Notes under the pieces: generated by a model | Seen by the model: only the letters and a program-made list of their open reading frames with translations | Database searches by the model: none | What the model was told of the DNA's origin: nothing | In this document: positions 38,156 to 46,953 of the stretch, piece by piece | Layout: each line of letters starts with the position of its first letter | How positions within the stretch are numbered: position 1 is the first letter of the stretch | Assembly: GCF_003688665.1 (NCBI RefSeq) | Contig: NZ_REFO01000011.1 | Span: forward strand, 1 to 64,000 | Direction of reading: 5' to 3' | Origin: Hydrogenothermus marinus | Lineage (GTDB): Bacteria > Aquificota > Aquificia > Aquificales > Hydrogenothermaceae | Length of the DNA stretch: 64,000 bases | Made by a program: the position numbers and the translations under genes

Positions 38156-38814
38156 TTCTTATTCCCCTTAATTATATTTTTTAATATCTCTTTTATTTTA
38201 TCAACAAAGGTTATTTTAGGCTGTTTTTTCAGTTCAATCTGTTTATCTACATAAGTAAATAAATCAATATATTTATCAAGAATCATATATTTATCACATA
38301 CATTTCTAAGCTCATAAGAGCTTGTTTTTTTAAAAGATACATTTTCAACTCTTTTTCCAAGTTGCTGAATTTCTTCAACAACAGGAATATAATCACTATC
38401 TCCACTTACTAAAATAGCAGTATCATAAGCATCTCTAAAAGCAAGACTTAACATATCTGTAGCAAGTAAAATATCAACTCCTTTTTCTATAAAACCTTCA
38501 GGTGTTTTTTTTAAAGGCATTGTTCTTACTTTAATTCCTATATTTTTTAGTTCATTTAAAAAACTTTTCTGTTTTTTCCATTGCTTTTTCATCTCTTCAG
38601 GAAAATCTCCTTGAGGAATTCCAGTATAAAAATAAGCTCTTAATAGCCATCTATCTTTTGCTAAAAAATTTACAAGTTTTCTATAATCAATTTTTATATT
38701 AATATAGTTTGAGGCATGAAACATATTTCCACCATCTATAAATATAGCTACTTTTTCATTTATATATCTTTTTTCTATTTTTTTATCTTTTTCTTTTGAA
38801 AAAAGTATACTCAT
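38152..38814 (-). CDS. NYN-domain (LabA-like) predicted ribonuclease
   Basis: A 220-residue protein with an NYN domain of the PIN-like fold. Acidic active-site motifs are visible: VAIFIDGGNMFHAS near residue 23, KGVDILLATDML, and TAILVSGDSDYIPVVEEIQQLGKRV. Such proteins are predicted or shown to cut RNA; LabA-like members are often linked to regulation. A lysine-rich tail follows the domain. It is the first gene of the minus-strand operon, its stop overlapping the deacetylase start. Toxin function is possible but no antitoxin is adjacent. Confidence 0.88.
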   Translation of the reverse strand: MSILFSKEKDKKIEKRYINEKVAIFIDGGNMFHASNYINIKIDYRKLVNFLAKDRWLLRAYFYTGIPQGDFPEEMKKQWKKQKSFLNELKNIGIKVRTMPLKKTPEGFIEKGVDILLATDMLSLAFRDAYDTAILVSGDSDYIPVVEEIQQLGKRVENVSFKKTSSYELRNVCDKYMILDKYIDLFTYVDKQIELKKQPKITFVDKIKEILKNIIKGNKK

Positions 38815-38893
38815 TGCCTCTCCTTTATATATTTTTTATTATTTTTATACTTTTATGCTAAAATTTTTCAAATAAAAAAACAAGTGGTTAAAA

Positions 38894-39973
38894 ATGCATG
38901 TAGTAATAATTGGTGGTGGTGTAATAGGCTTATCAATAGCAAGAGCTTTAATAAAACTTGATATAAAAGTCTCTCTTATTGAAAAAAACAGGGTAGGAAG
39001 AAGTGCTTCTTGGGTAGCTGGTGGAATGCTTGCTCCTCAATCAGAAGGATTAAAAGAAGGGTCATTTTTAGATTTTTGCCTTGAAAGTAGAAATTTATAT
39101 AAAGATTTTGTTGAAAAACTTGAAAAAGATACAGGAATAGAAACAGGATATTGGCAATGTGGAATATTGAAACTTGCTTTTTCAGAAGAAGAGAAGAAAG
39201 AATTACAAGAAGATATAAATAGATACAAAAAATTAGGATTGAAAGCAAAGTGGCTTGATAGAGAAGAACTTGAAAAGATATACAAAAATCTTGGAGAAGA
39301 AGTTTTAGGTGGCGCTTTATATGAAGATGATGCACAGGTAGATAATAGAAAATTAGTTTTAGCTCTTGAAGAATTTGTAAAAAGAAATGCAGATGTTTAT
39401 GAATTTGAAAAAGTAAAAGAGATAAAAACAGAGAATGGAAAGTTTAAAGCAGTAGTTGGAGAAAATGTTTATATAGAGGCAGATAAATGTGTAGTATCAG
39501 CAGGGGCTTGGAGTATGGATTTTGGAGTTGATGTTTTTCCATTAAAAGGAGAAATGGTAGCTTTAGATATAGAAAAAGAGGATATAGATAGAGTTTTATA
39601 TAGTAGTAGAGCTTATCTAATACCAAGAAAAAATTACCATAGATTAGTAGTAGGTGCTACTCAAGAAGATGTTGGGTTTAAAGATGGAAATACATTAAAA
39701 GGAACTATGCAACTTTTAACAGGTGCAAGAGATACATTAAAAATTCTTGAAGATAAAAATATTCAAGAACTTTGGTTTGGATATAGGCCTGCTACAAAAG
39801 ATGAACTTCCAATTCTTGGAGAGGCAGATATTGAAAATCTTATATATGCTACAGGCCATCACAGAAATGGTATTTTACTTGCACCAATAACTGCAAAAGT
39901 TATTTCTGAATATATTTATTCAGGAAAAGAAAGCAGGTATCTAAAAGAGTTTTCACCTCTTAGATTTAAATAA
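38894..39973 (+). CDS. thiO: FAD-dependent glycine oxidase ThiO
   Basis: A 359-residue amine oxidase of the DAO family. The N-terminal FAD-binding motif VVIIGGGVIGLSIARAL is followed by GRSASWVAGGMLAPQSEG, the ThiO-type flavin loop, and the C-terminal WFGYRPATKDELPILG and YATGHHRNGILLAPIT segments. ThiO oxidises glycine to iminoglycine for the thiazole moiety of thiamine. No other thi gene is adjacent, so the specificity is inferred from family resemblance. Transcribed divergently from the NYN operon. Confidence 0.87.
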   Translation: MHVVIIGGGVIGLSIARALIKLDIKVSLIEKNRVGRSASWVAGGMLAPQSEGLKEGSFLDFCLESRNLYKDFVEKLEKDTGIETGYWQCGILKLAFSEEEKKELQEDINRYKKLGLKAKWLDREELEKIYKNLGEEVLGGALYEDDAQVDNRKLVLALEEFVKRNADVYEFEKVKEIKTENGKFKAVVGENVYIEADKCVVSAGAWSMDFGVDVFPLKGEMVALDIEKEDIDRVLYSSRAYLIPRKNYHRLVVGATQEDVGFKDGNTLKGTMQLLTGARDTLKILEDKNIQELWFGYRPATKDELPILGEADIENLIYATGHHRNGILLAPITAKVISEYIYSGKESRYLKEFSPLRFK

Positions 39974-39978
39974 GAATT

Positions 39979-40350
39979 TTAAGAATTTTGCTTAAATTTA
40001 ATATAAATATTTCTTAAATGATCCGGGAGTAAATTTTCAGGATATTTTTTTTCTGCTATTTCATCTAAATGCCACCACCATCTTTTTTGGTCTTTAGCTT
40101 CTTCTGGTTTTACTCTATATGCCATTCCACCATACTTAAATACTAATTTTAAGGCTTGTTTATCTAATTTTATTACTTCTGGAAGGTTATCTAATCCTAA
40201 ATCGTGAATTTTATCTCTTGATGCTATCCATACATCATTTATATCTGTATTTAAAAGGTTAGGTAATCCCTTATCTCCATGGAAACTATAATTTATTACC
40301 CAATCCCAATCTTCTATAAGCTCTTTTATCTGATTTTGATTAAGCTCCAA
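39979..40350 (-). CDS. Conserved hypothetical protein
   Basis: A 123-residue soluble protein I do not recognise. It starts MELNQNQIKELIEDWDWVINYSF, is rich in Trp (including QKRWWWHLDEI at about 88-98) and charged residues, and lacks membrane segments or obvious catalytic motifs. It ends close to the convergent thiO stop and lies about 40 bases downstream of the trpB start-side gene order (trpB is upstream on the same strand's right). It reads as a real gene because its composition is not low-complexity. Function unknown. Confidence 0.6.
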   Translation of the reverse strand: MELNQNQIKELIEDWDWVINYSFHGDKGLPNLLNTDINDVWIASRDKIHDLGLDNLPEVIKLDKQALKLVFKYGGMAYRVKPEEAKDQKRWWWHLDEIAEKKYPENLLPDHLRNIYIKFKQNS

Positions 40351-40389
40351 TCTAAATTTACTTTTTTTATAATCTCTAAATACAAAAAC

Positions 40390-41622
40390 TTAAAGATTTA
40401 ATTCCTTTTCTATCTTTTCAAGAATTTCTGGATTAGTATCAAAGAAATTTTTTACCTGATTAACATCTTTATCTCCTCTACCTGAAAGATTTATAACTAC
40501 TACTGCATCTTTACCTAACTCTTTTGCTTTTTCTACACCTTTTATAACAGCATGAGAACTTTCTAATGCAGGGATAATTCCTTCTGTTCTTGAAAGTAAA
40601 AGAAAACCTTTAAGGGCTTCTTCATCTGTAGCAGTTATGTATTTAGCTCTACCTATCTCTTTAAGATGTGCATGCTCTGGGCCTACTCCCGGATAATCTA
40701 ATCCTGCAGATATTGAATGAGTATCTTCTATTTGTCCCCATTCATCTTGGAGAAAATATGATTTCATACCATGCAGAATTCCTACTTCTCCACCGTTTAT
40801 ACTTGCCGCATGTTGTCCTGTTTCTAATCCATATCCTCCTGCTTCAACACCAATTAGCTCAACATCTTCATCTTCAATAAATGGATAAAACATTCCTATA
40901 GCATTACTACCACCACCAACACACGCAACAACTGCATTTGGAAGTTTTCCTTCTATTTCTAATATCTGTTCTTTTGTTTCTTTTCCTATAACAGATTGAA
41001 AATCTCTAACTATCATTGGAAAAGGATGAGGGCCAAGAGCTGAACCAATTACATAATGAGTTGTTCTAACATTTGTAACCCAATCTCTTAAAGCTTCATT
41101 TACTGCATCTTTTAATAATCTATTTCCTGATTTTACAATTTCTACTTTAGCCCCAAGAAGTTTCATTCTAAAAACATTTAAAGCTTGCCTTTCTGCATCT
41201 ACTTCTCCCATATAAACAACACATTCTAATCCAAATAAAGCAGCAGCAGTTGCTGTTGAAACTCCATGCTGACCTGCACCTGTTTCTGCAATAATTCTTT
41301 TTTTACCAAGTCTTTTTGTTAGTAAAACTTGTCCTAAGGTATTATTTATTTTATGAGCTCCTGTATGAAGTAAATCTTCTCTTTTTAAATATATTTTTGC
41401 TCCACCAACAAACTCTGTTAATCTATGAGCATAATAAAGTACTGTAGGCCTTCCTGCATACTCATTAAGATAATAAACAAGCTCTCTTTGGAAATCTCCA
41501 TCTTCTTTTATTTTAAGATAGTTTTCTTCAAGTTCTTGAAGGGCAGGAATTAAAGTTTCTGGTAAAAATTTTCCACCATATAAACCATAATATCCTTTTT
41601 CATCTGGAAATTTATAACTCAT
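40390..41622 (-). CDS. trpB: Tryptophan synthase beta subunit
   Basis: Condenses indole and serine to tryptophan with pyridoxal phosphate. The PLP lysine is in [31 protein letters not shown], the phosphate loop [11 protein letters not shown] and the start [14 protein letters not shown] identify TrpB1. About 410 residues from ATG 41622, which has GGAG six bases upstream; the TTG at 41634 overlaps that site. No trpA is adjacent, typical of dispersed trp genes in this phylum. The gene is intact. Confidence 0.97.
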   Translation of the reverse strand: MSYKFPDEKGYYGLYGGKFLPETLIPALQELEENYLKIKEDGDFQRELVYYLNEYAGRPTVLYYAHRLTEFVGGAKIYLKREDLLHTGAHKINNTLGQVLLTKRLGKKRIIAETGAGQHGVSTATAAALFGLECVVYMGEVDAERQALNVFRMKLLGAKVEIVKSGNRLLKDAVNEALRDWVTNVRTTHYVIGSALGPHPFPMIVRDFQSVIGKETKEQILEIEGKLPNAVVACVGGGSNAIGMFYPFIEDEDVELIGVEAGGYGLETGQHAASINGGEVGILHGMKSYFLQDEWGQIEDTHSISAGLDYPGVGPEHAHLKEIGRAKYITATDEEALKGFLLLSRTEGIIPALESSHAVIKGVEKAKELGKDAVVVINLSGRGDKDVNQVKNFFDTNPEILEKIEKELNL

Positions 41623-41759
41623 TATAGACTCCAACTTGTATTTTTGTATTTAATTATAATTATAACTTAAGTTTTTACCTATAGAAGAATGCTTTCTTTC
41701 TGCTTAACTTAAAAATTGAATATATAAAACAAAGGAAAAAAACTGTTAGAACCATAAGA

Positions 41760-42053
41760 TTAATACAAATGATTATTATATTTGTATAACTTTACCTTCT
41801 TCTTAACCTCTCTATTTAAATCTATAAGAAATTTGATACCAAAAACTAAAATAGCAAGCAAAATGAAAACAAAAACAAAAAATAAAACAGTAAACACATA
41901 TGGCAAAAGGAAAAATATAAAAGAAATAAGATATGAAAAAATAGAAACTATAAATTGCAAAGAAAAAGAAAGAAAAGCACCTATGGAAAATAAAATTAAA
42001 GGAGCAAAAGCAAAAAACAAACCTAAAGCCAAAATACTTTTTAAATGTCTCAT
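41760..42053 (-). CDS. Possible small hydrophobic protein (doubtful)
   Basis: A 97-residue reading frame with three predicted membrane helices (ILALGLFFAFAPLILFSIGAF, FIVSIFSYLISFIFFLLPYV, VFTVLFFVFVFILLAILVFG) and a basic C-terminus. An equally long Lys-rich frame overlaps on the plus strand (41782-42060), and in such AT-rich DNA a hydrophobic/Lys-rich pair is what chance gives. There is no visible ribosome binding site for either. If real, it is a small membrane protein whose start abuts the left direct repeat of the array 3 region. Confidence 0.3.
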   Translation of the reverse strand: MRHLKSILALGLFFAFAPLILFSIGAFLSFSLQFIVSIFSYLISFIFFLLPYVFTVLFFVFVFILLAILVFGIKFLIDLNREVKKKVKLYKYNNHLY

Positions 42054-42070
42054 ATTGTAATTTTCAATTC

Positions 42071-42144
42071 TAATTAAAGTAAATTTAAAGCTTTAAAAAT
42101 ATTTTTCCACTTTTATTAAAAATTAAAAGCTACTCTTTAACTAA
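42071..42144 (+). repeat. Left ~73-bp direct repeat flanking CRISPR array 3
   Basis: Starts TAATTAAAGTAAATTTAAAG and ends CTACTCTTTAACTAA. The same sequence, with a handful of substitutions and one indel, occurs in the same orientation at 42979-43051, so the two copies bracket array 3 and its leader. Confidence 0.85.
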
Positions 42145-42162
42145 TATATCAATTTTTATAGG

Positions 42163-42660
42163 ATCTCAATTCCTTATAAGTAGGCTACAAACAAATCCCC
42201 TGGACGGCTTAAGCCGTCTTTTTTGTGTTTCAATTCCTTATAGGTAGGCTACAAACAGTTAGAACTTATTTATAGGGACTATCTTGACAGTTGTTTCAAT
42301 TCCTTATAGGTAGGCTACAAACTATCTACTCACCCCAAGAAAATTGTAGATAGAGTTATGTTTCAATTCCTTATAGGTAGGCTACAAACTTTGCTCAAAG
42401 CACTTTTTTAAATGGTGGGATCCTAAGTTTCAATTCCTTATAGGTAGGCTACAAACTTGTAAATAGCTAAAAGTTCTTTCTTTTTATTTGGGGGGTTTCA
42501 ATTCCTTATAGGTAGGCTACAAACAAGAATTAGAAGTAAAAGAACAAGAGGTGAAAACTTGTTTCAATTCCTTATAGGTAGGCTACAAACATAGATTTCC
42601 TGCAAATGTTATATTAGATGAAAAATCAGCGTTTCAATTCCTTATAGGTAGGCTACAAAC
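42163..42660 (-). CRISPR. CRISPR array 3: 8 repeats, 7 spacers, unrelated 30-nt repeat
   Basis: Repeats start at 42163 (degenerate, three mismatches), 42227, 42293, 42360, 42427, 42495, 42561 and 42631. The plus-strand unit reads GTTTCAATTCC...CTACAAAC; its complement ends in ATTGAAAC, the widespread crRNA 5' tag, so transcription is leftward with the leader at 42661 onward and the degenerate left copy leader-distal. Spacers are 34-40 nt. No cas gene lies within 20 kb on this side, so it must rely on Cas proteins encoded elsewhere, possibly the Cmr complex upstream. The oldest spacer (42193-42226) contains a perfect hairpin with T-run. Confidence 0.98.
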
Positions 42661-42721
42661 CCTTTATTCTTTATTCATATTCTATTGCCAAGAAACCAGC
42701 ATAAATATTAGCTATATTTAA

Positions 42722-42750
42722 AATTTACATTAAAAAATTTTTTTTGTCAA
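42722..42750 (-). promoter_or_regulatory. Probable promoter of CRISPR array 3
   Basis: On the minus strand TTGACA (complement of 42745-42750) and TAAATT (complement of 42722-42727) are separated by 17 bases, giving a leftward sigma-70-type promoter about 60 bases before the first repeat. Confidence 0.5.
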
Positions 42751-42765
42751 ATTGAGTTTATTTTC

Positions 42766-42899
42766 TGTCGACCTTCAATCCTGTAAAAATCCTTGGGGAT
42801 CGACAAATCAGCATCATTATTAGCTTAGAGTTAAATTTTGGCAAAATTTTAACATCTTAAAAGCACTAAAATTTCCCTAAAATTACCTGATCGACAAAT
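42766..42899. promoter_or_regulatory. Leader motifs of array 3: TGTCGA/TCGACA hairpin and ATCGACAAAT repeats
   Basis: TGTCGACC at 42766-42773 and GGATCGACA at 42797-42805 form an inverted repeat around a ~23-base loop. ATCGACAAAT recurs at 42799-42808 and 42890-42899 as a direct repeat 91 bases apart. These lie upstream of the array promoter and stand out from the AT-rich background by their GC-containing core; they may be binding sites used in leader recognition or regulation. Confidence 0.5.
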
Positions 42900-42978
42900 T
42901 CTTAGAAAAATGGATCTTCATAAGAAGGCTTTGATAAATCTAAGGATTCTCTACATAAAGGGATCTAGTGCGTTTATT

Positions 42979-43051
42979 TAATTAAAGTAAATTTAAAGCT
43001 TTAAAAGTATTTTTTAGTTTTATTAAAAATCAAAAACTACTCTTTAACTAA
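42979..43051 (+). repeat. Right ~73-bp direct repeat flanking CRISPR array 3
   Basis: Second copy of the element at 42071-42144, in the same orientation, between the array 3 leader and tyrS. The shared start TAATTAAAGTAAATTTAAAG is identical; differences cluster in the middle. The copies are about 908 bases apart. Confidence 0.85.
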
Positions 43052-43144
43052 ATACTAATATCCTGTAATTATTGAAATTAGCTTCATAAGGTTTTATGAT
43101 TTATAGATAGTAAGTTAAGCTTATTTATTTTAAAGGAGGTAGTT

Positions 43145-44389
43145 TTGGCAGATTTAAAAAATTTATCCCCAGAAGAACAACTTAAATATATCAAAAAAGG
43201 AACAATAGATATAATTTCAGAAGAAGAATTACTTGAAAAACTAAAAGAAGGAAGACCTTTAATAGTTAAAGCAGGTTTTGATCCTACTGCTCCTGATCTT
43301 CATTTAGGGCATACTGTATTACTTCAAAAATTAAGAACATTCCAACAGCTTGGACATACTGTATATTTTATAATTGGTGATTTTACTGCAATGATTGGAG
43401 ATCCTTCAGGTAAAGATAAAACAAGGCCTCCATTAACAAGAGAACAAGTAGAAGAAAATGCAAAAACATATAAAGAACAAGTTTTTAAAGTTTTAGATCC
43501 TGAAAAAACAGTAGTTGTTTACAATAGTGAATGGCTTGGTAGTATGTCAGCTGAGGATTTAATAAGACTTACTGCAAAATATACAGTAGCAAGAATGCTT
43601 GAAAGAGATGATTTCAAAAAAAGATTTAAAGAAAATAGACCTATAGCTATACATGAATTTATATATCCTCTTCTTCAAGCTTATGATTCTGTTGCCATAA
43701 AAGCTGATGTTGAGCTTGGAGGTTCCGACCAAAGATTTAATCTTTTAATAGGAAGAGATATTCAAAAAGAGTATGGAATTGAAAAACCTCAAGTTGCTAT
43801 TCTTCTTCCTCTTCTTGTTGGAACTGATGGCGTTAGAAAAATGAGTAAATCTTATGGAAACTATATTGGTATAACTGAAAAACCTGAAGATATGTTTGGA
43901 AAAATAATGTCTATTCCAGACGAATTAATGTGGAATTACTGGGAACTGTTAACTGATTTAACTGAAGAAGAAATAAACAAAATGAAACAAGATGTGGAAA
44001 AAGGAATTCTTCATCCAATGGAAGTTAAAAAGGAACTTGCTATGTATATTGTTGAAAGATTTCATTCAAAAGAAGATGCAATAAAAGCAAAAGAACATTT
44101 TGAAAAAGTACACTCTAAAAAAGAACTTCCAGAAGATTTACCTGAACCGGAAATAATTATTGCCTCTGAAAATAAAAAAATACCTCTTTATGAACTTGTT
44201 TATAAATTAGGATTTGCACCTTCAAAATCAGAAGCAAGAAGATTAATAAAAAGTGGTGCAGTCAAAATAGATAGTGAAAAATTCACTGATTTTAATTTTG
44301 AAGTTGATTTAACAAAAGAATTTGTTTTACAAGTTGGAAAGAGAAAATTTGCCAAAATCAAACCAGAAAATATAAAAATAGAAGGTTAA
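43145..44389 (+). CDS. tyrS: Tyrosyl-tRNA synthetase
   Basis: Charges tRNA-Tyr. Class I signature [13 protein letters not shown] (HIGH variant HLGH) follows [20 protein letters not shown] is typical of TyrS; the KMSKS motif appears as [12 protein letters not shown]; the C-terminal S4 RNA-binding domain reads [16 protein letters not shown]. Length 414 fits the TyrZ-like subgroup common in thermophiles. Starts with TTG 43145 after a strong AAGGAGG site, no in-frame ATG being suitably placed. It lies downstream of the orphan CRISPR region and is followed three bases later by a membrane-protein gene. Confidence 0.96.
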   Translation: MADLKNLSPEEQLKYIKKGTIDIISEEELLEKLKEGRPLIVKAGFDPTAPDLHLGHTVLLQKLRTFQQLGHTVYFIIGDFTAMIGDPSGKDKTRPPLTREQVEENAKTYKEQVFKVLDPEKTVVVYNSEWLGSMSAEDLIRLTAKYTVARMLERDDFKKRFKENRPIAIHEFIYPLLQAYDSVAIKADVELGGSDQRFNLLIGRDIQKEYGIEKPQVAILLPLLVGTDGVRKMSKSYGNYIGITEKPEDMFGKIMSIPDELMWNYWELLTDLTEEEINKMKQDVEKGILHPMEVKKELAMYIVERFHSKEDAIKAKEHFEKVHSKKELPEDLPEPEIIIASENKKIPLYELVYKLGFAPSKSEARRLIKSGAVKIDSEKFTDFNFEVDLTKEFVLQVGKRKFAKIKPENIKIEG

Positions 44390-44392
44390 TAT

Positions 44393-44863
44393 ATGTTTGA
44401 AACCTTAAAATCTTTTGCAGAGGAAATTGTTGCTGATTATGGATATATTGGTATTTTCTTAGTAGCATTTACAGAAAGTATAATCCAGCCTGTGCCTCCT
44501 GACCCATTTATTACAGGAGGTACTGCTTTTGGTTTAAATGTAATTACAGCAGCAATAATAGCCGCAATTGGTAGTGTTTTAGGTGGAATAGTTGGATATT
44601 TTTTAGGAAAATTTTTAGGAGAACCTTTTGTAAAAAAGTTTGTTAAAGAAAAACATTATGAAAAAGGTGAACTACTTTTTAGAAAGTATGGAATATGGGC
44701 AGTAATAATAGCAGGAATAACACCTATTCCTTTTAAAGTTATATGCTGGCTTGCTGGTATATTTGAGATGCCCTTAGGTGGATTTATATTAGGAGCATTC
44801 TTAGGAAGATTTCCTCGCTTTTTAGCAATGGCTTTTTTAGGACAATATTTAGGACATCTTTAA
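44393..44863 (+). CDS. VTT/SNARE-associated (YqaA/DedA-like) membrane protein
   Basis: A 156-residue inner-membrane protein of the VTT superfamily. Key segments are FTESIIQPVPPDPFITGG, with the acidic and proline-rich re-entrant loop, GGIVGYFLGKFLGEPFVKKF, and ITPIPFKVICWLAGIFEMP, typical of YqaA-type proteins. About four helices. Related DedA proteins move lipids such as undecaprenyl phosphate across the membrane; the exact substrate here is not predictable. Only three bases separate it from tyrS, so it is part of that transcript. Confidence 0.85.
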   Translation: MFETLKSFAEEIVADYGYIGIFLVAFTESIIQPVPPDPFITGGTAFGLNVITAAIIAAIGSVLGGIVGYFLGKFLGEPFVKKFVKEKHYEKGELLFRKYGIWAVIIAGITPIPFKVICWLAGIFEMPLGGFILGAFLGRFPRFLAMAFLGQYLGHL

Positions 44864-44912
44864 AATAAATTTTATTGTAAAATAAAATTATAAAAAAATT
44901 AGAGGTAAAATA

Positions 44913-45551
44913 TTGGCAGTAAGGATAATATATGTAAGACATGCAGAAAGTTTATGGAATCCAATTGGAAGATATCAAGGAAAACTTGATCCTGAACTTT
45001 CAGAAAAAGGTCATAAACAAGCAGAAAGGTTAGCAGAAGCTTTAGAAAAATATAATCCTACTGCTTTATATTCAAGTCCACTTAAAAGAACTTATATGAC
45101 GGCTGAATATATAAGCAAAAAATTAAACCTTCCTATAAATGTAGATGAAGATATTATAGAGATAGATCATGGTGATTGGTCAGGAATGTTAGTTGAAGAA
45201 GTAAAAGAAAAATATCCTGAAATGTTTCATGACTGGCTTTATCACCCTGAAACAGTAAAATTTCCAAATGGAGAATCTTTGTTAGATGTTTATGAAAGAG
45301 TAAAAAGATTCCAAGAAAGAATGCTTGAAAAACATGATGGAGAAACTATAATAGCCGTATCTCATACAGTACCTATAAGAGCTTCTTTAGTAGCAGGCCT
45401 TAATTTAGATTTAAAAAAATTCTGGTCTTTTGGATGTGATAATGCCTCTTACTCAATTTTAGATTTTGATAAAGTAAGACCTATTTTATATAAACTAAAT
45501 AATACTTATTTTTTAGGAGATTTATTTATTCCAGCATTAGATGCTTTATAA
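44913..45551 (+). CDS. pspA: Metal-independent phosphoserine phosphatase, histidine phosphatase family
   Basis: A 212-residue cytoplasmic phosphatase of the phosphoglycerate-mutase-like superfamily. The phosphohistidine motif is IYVRHAES (R9, H10), with SSPLKRTY, EIDHGDWSGMLVEEV, and SHTVPIRA carrying the second His. The sequence, as I recall it, closely resembles PspA of Hydrogenobacter thermophilus, including GRYQGKLDPELSEKG and KKFWSFGCDNASYS, which was shown to be a phosphoserine phosphatase for serine synthesis rather than a mutase. It starts with TTG after AGAGG. Substrate specificity is by analogy. Confidence 0.82.
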   Translation: MAVRIIYVRHAESLWNPIGRYQGKLDPELSEKGHKQAERLAEALEKYNPTALYSSPLKRTYMTAEYISKKLNLPINVDEDIIEIDHGDWSGMLVEEVKEKYPEMFHDWLYHPETVKFPNGESLLDVYERVKRFQERMLEKHDGETIIAVSHTVPIRASLVAGLNLDLKKFWSFGCDNASYSILDFDKVRPILYKLNNTYFLGDLFIPALDAL

Positions 45552-45561
45552 AGGTTAAATA

Positions 45562-45669
45562 ATGGATAAAACATTAATAATAGAAACATTACTTTTAATT
45601 TTTGGTATAGGAATTATGGTAATTCCAACTTTTTATAGAATAAAAAAACTTAAAGAGAAAGAAAGGTGA
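45562..45669 (+). CDS. Short single-helix membrane peptide (35 residues)
   Basis: A 35-residue frame reading MDKTLIIETLLLIFGIGIMV followed by IPTFYRIKKLKEKER: one hydrophobic helix and a basic tail, an inside-positive membrane miniprotein. AAGG lies upstream of the ATG and its stop overlaps the hisZ GTG start (GTGA), the kind of coupling seen for real genes. Unknown function; it could also be simply a leader frame for hisZ translation. Confidence 0.5.
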   Translation: MDKTLIIETLLLIFGIGIMVIPTFYRIKKLKEKER

Positions 45670-46919
45670 ATATAGGACTTCCAAAAGGTGTAAAATCTTT
45701 TTCACCACAGGAAACTGTACAGATAGAATATATCCAAAAAAATATATCTGATACTATAGAAAAATGGGGATATGAAAAATTATATCTTCCTATTTTTGAG
45801 TATTATGAAGTTCATAAAAAAGGGATAGGAGATAATTTAAAAAATCTTACATTTAGATTTGTTGATAGAAATGAAGGAGATATTCTTACATTAAGAGCAG
45901 ATTTTACAGCTCAGATAGCAAGATATGTTGCATCATTAAAAGAAAAAGAGTTTCCACTTAGATTTTATTACAATGATGATGTTTATAGATATACATATCC
46001 AAAAGCTGATAAACTTTGGCAGATAAGACAGTTAGGAATAGAACTAATTGGAAGTGATAGATACGAAGCAGATGCAGAAGTAATAGCAATAGCTGTAAAC
46101 TCTTTAAAAAATTTAAATATAGAAAATTTTCAGATAGATATAAATAATGTTGCTATTTTCTATTCTCTAAAAGATTTACTTAATTTGACAGATAAAGAGT
46201 TTAAAACTTTTATGGAATTTATTAAAAAAAGAGAAATTTTTAATATAAAAAGATTTACCTCTGATAGAGATATAGATGAAGTTTTAAAGGAATTTGTCTT
46301 AAACTTACCAAAATATCAAGGAGATATAAATCTAATAATAGATTTAAAAGAAAAACTTTCAAAATTTAAAAGTATAAATAAAGCCCTTCAAAAATTAATT
46401 GATATTTATCAAATCTTAAAAGAGTACAATCTAACAGAAAATATTAGATTTGATCTTGGAGAACCAAAGGAATTTGATTATTATACAGGTTTAGTATTTG
46501 AAATATTTATAAAAGATTTTAAAAAGCCAATTGGAATTGGTGGTAGATATGATAACCTTTTAAGTAAATTTAATGGTAATATCCCAGCTACTGGTTTTGC
46601 TTTTGATATTATAAATTTATGGCAATATATGAAAGAAAAAGATTTAGTTTCAAAATCTGTTTTTAAAGATTATTTCATAATAGACCTTACAGATAATAAA
46701 AAGTTAGCTTATAAAATAGGAATAACATTAAGAAAAAAAGGATATAAAGTTGGGAGAGATATTGTAGATAGGCCTTTAGAAGAGTCTTTAAATTTTGCCT
46801 TTAAATCAGGATATAAAAATGTTATAGTAATAGGTATTGAAAAAAATACAGAAAGAATACATATTTATAAAAACAAAAAAGAGTTTGAAATTAAAAATAT
46901 AGAAGAAATTCTAAAATAA
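45666..46919 (+). CDS. hisZ: ATP phosphoribosyltransferase regulatory subunit HisZ
   Basis: A HisRS-like paralogue that activates short-form HisG in the first step of histidine synthesis. Class II fold features: the start LPKGVKSFSPQETVQIEYIQ, LRADFTAQIARYVA, YRYTYPKADKLWQIRQLGIELIG and PIGIGGRYDNLL. The catalytic residues of true HisRS are not conserved (ADFTAQIAR replaces the synthetase pattern), supporting HisZ. It has 417 residues including a C-terminal anticodon-domain-like portion. GTG start overlaps the 35-residue frame. hisG is not in the window. Confidence 0.85.
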   Translation: MNIGLPKGVKSFSPQETVQIEYIQKNISDTIEKWGYEKLYLPIFEYYEVHKKGIGDNLKNLTFRFVDRNEGDILTLRADFTAQIARYVASLKEKEFPLRFYYNDDVYRYTYPKADKLWQIRQLGIELIGSDRYEADAEVIAIAVNSLKNLNIENFQIDINNVAIFYSLKDLLNLTDKEFKTFMEFIKKREIFNIKRFTSDRDIDEVLKEFVLNLPKYQGDINLIIDLKEKLSKFKSINKALQKLIDIYQILKEYNLTENIRFDLGEPKEFDYYTGLVFEIFIKDFKKPIGIGGRYDNLLSKFNGNIPATGFAFDIINLWQYMKEKDLVSKSVFKDYFIIDLTDNKKLAYKIGITLRKKGYKVGRDIVDRPLEESLNFAFKSGYKNVIVIGIEKNTERIHIYKNKKEFEIKNIEEILK

Positions 46920-46953
46920 AAAATTTTAATTAATATTTTAAAGGAGTTATATT

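Noticed and set aside
41782-42060. Lys-rich plus-strand frame opposite the hydrophobic minus-strand frame
   Set aside because: Starts with TTG without a ribosome binding site; Lys-rich antisense of a hydrophobic frame is a common artefact.
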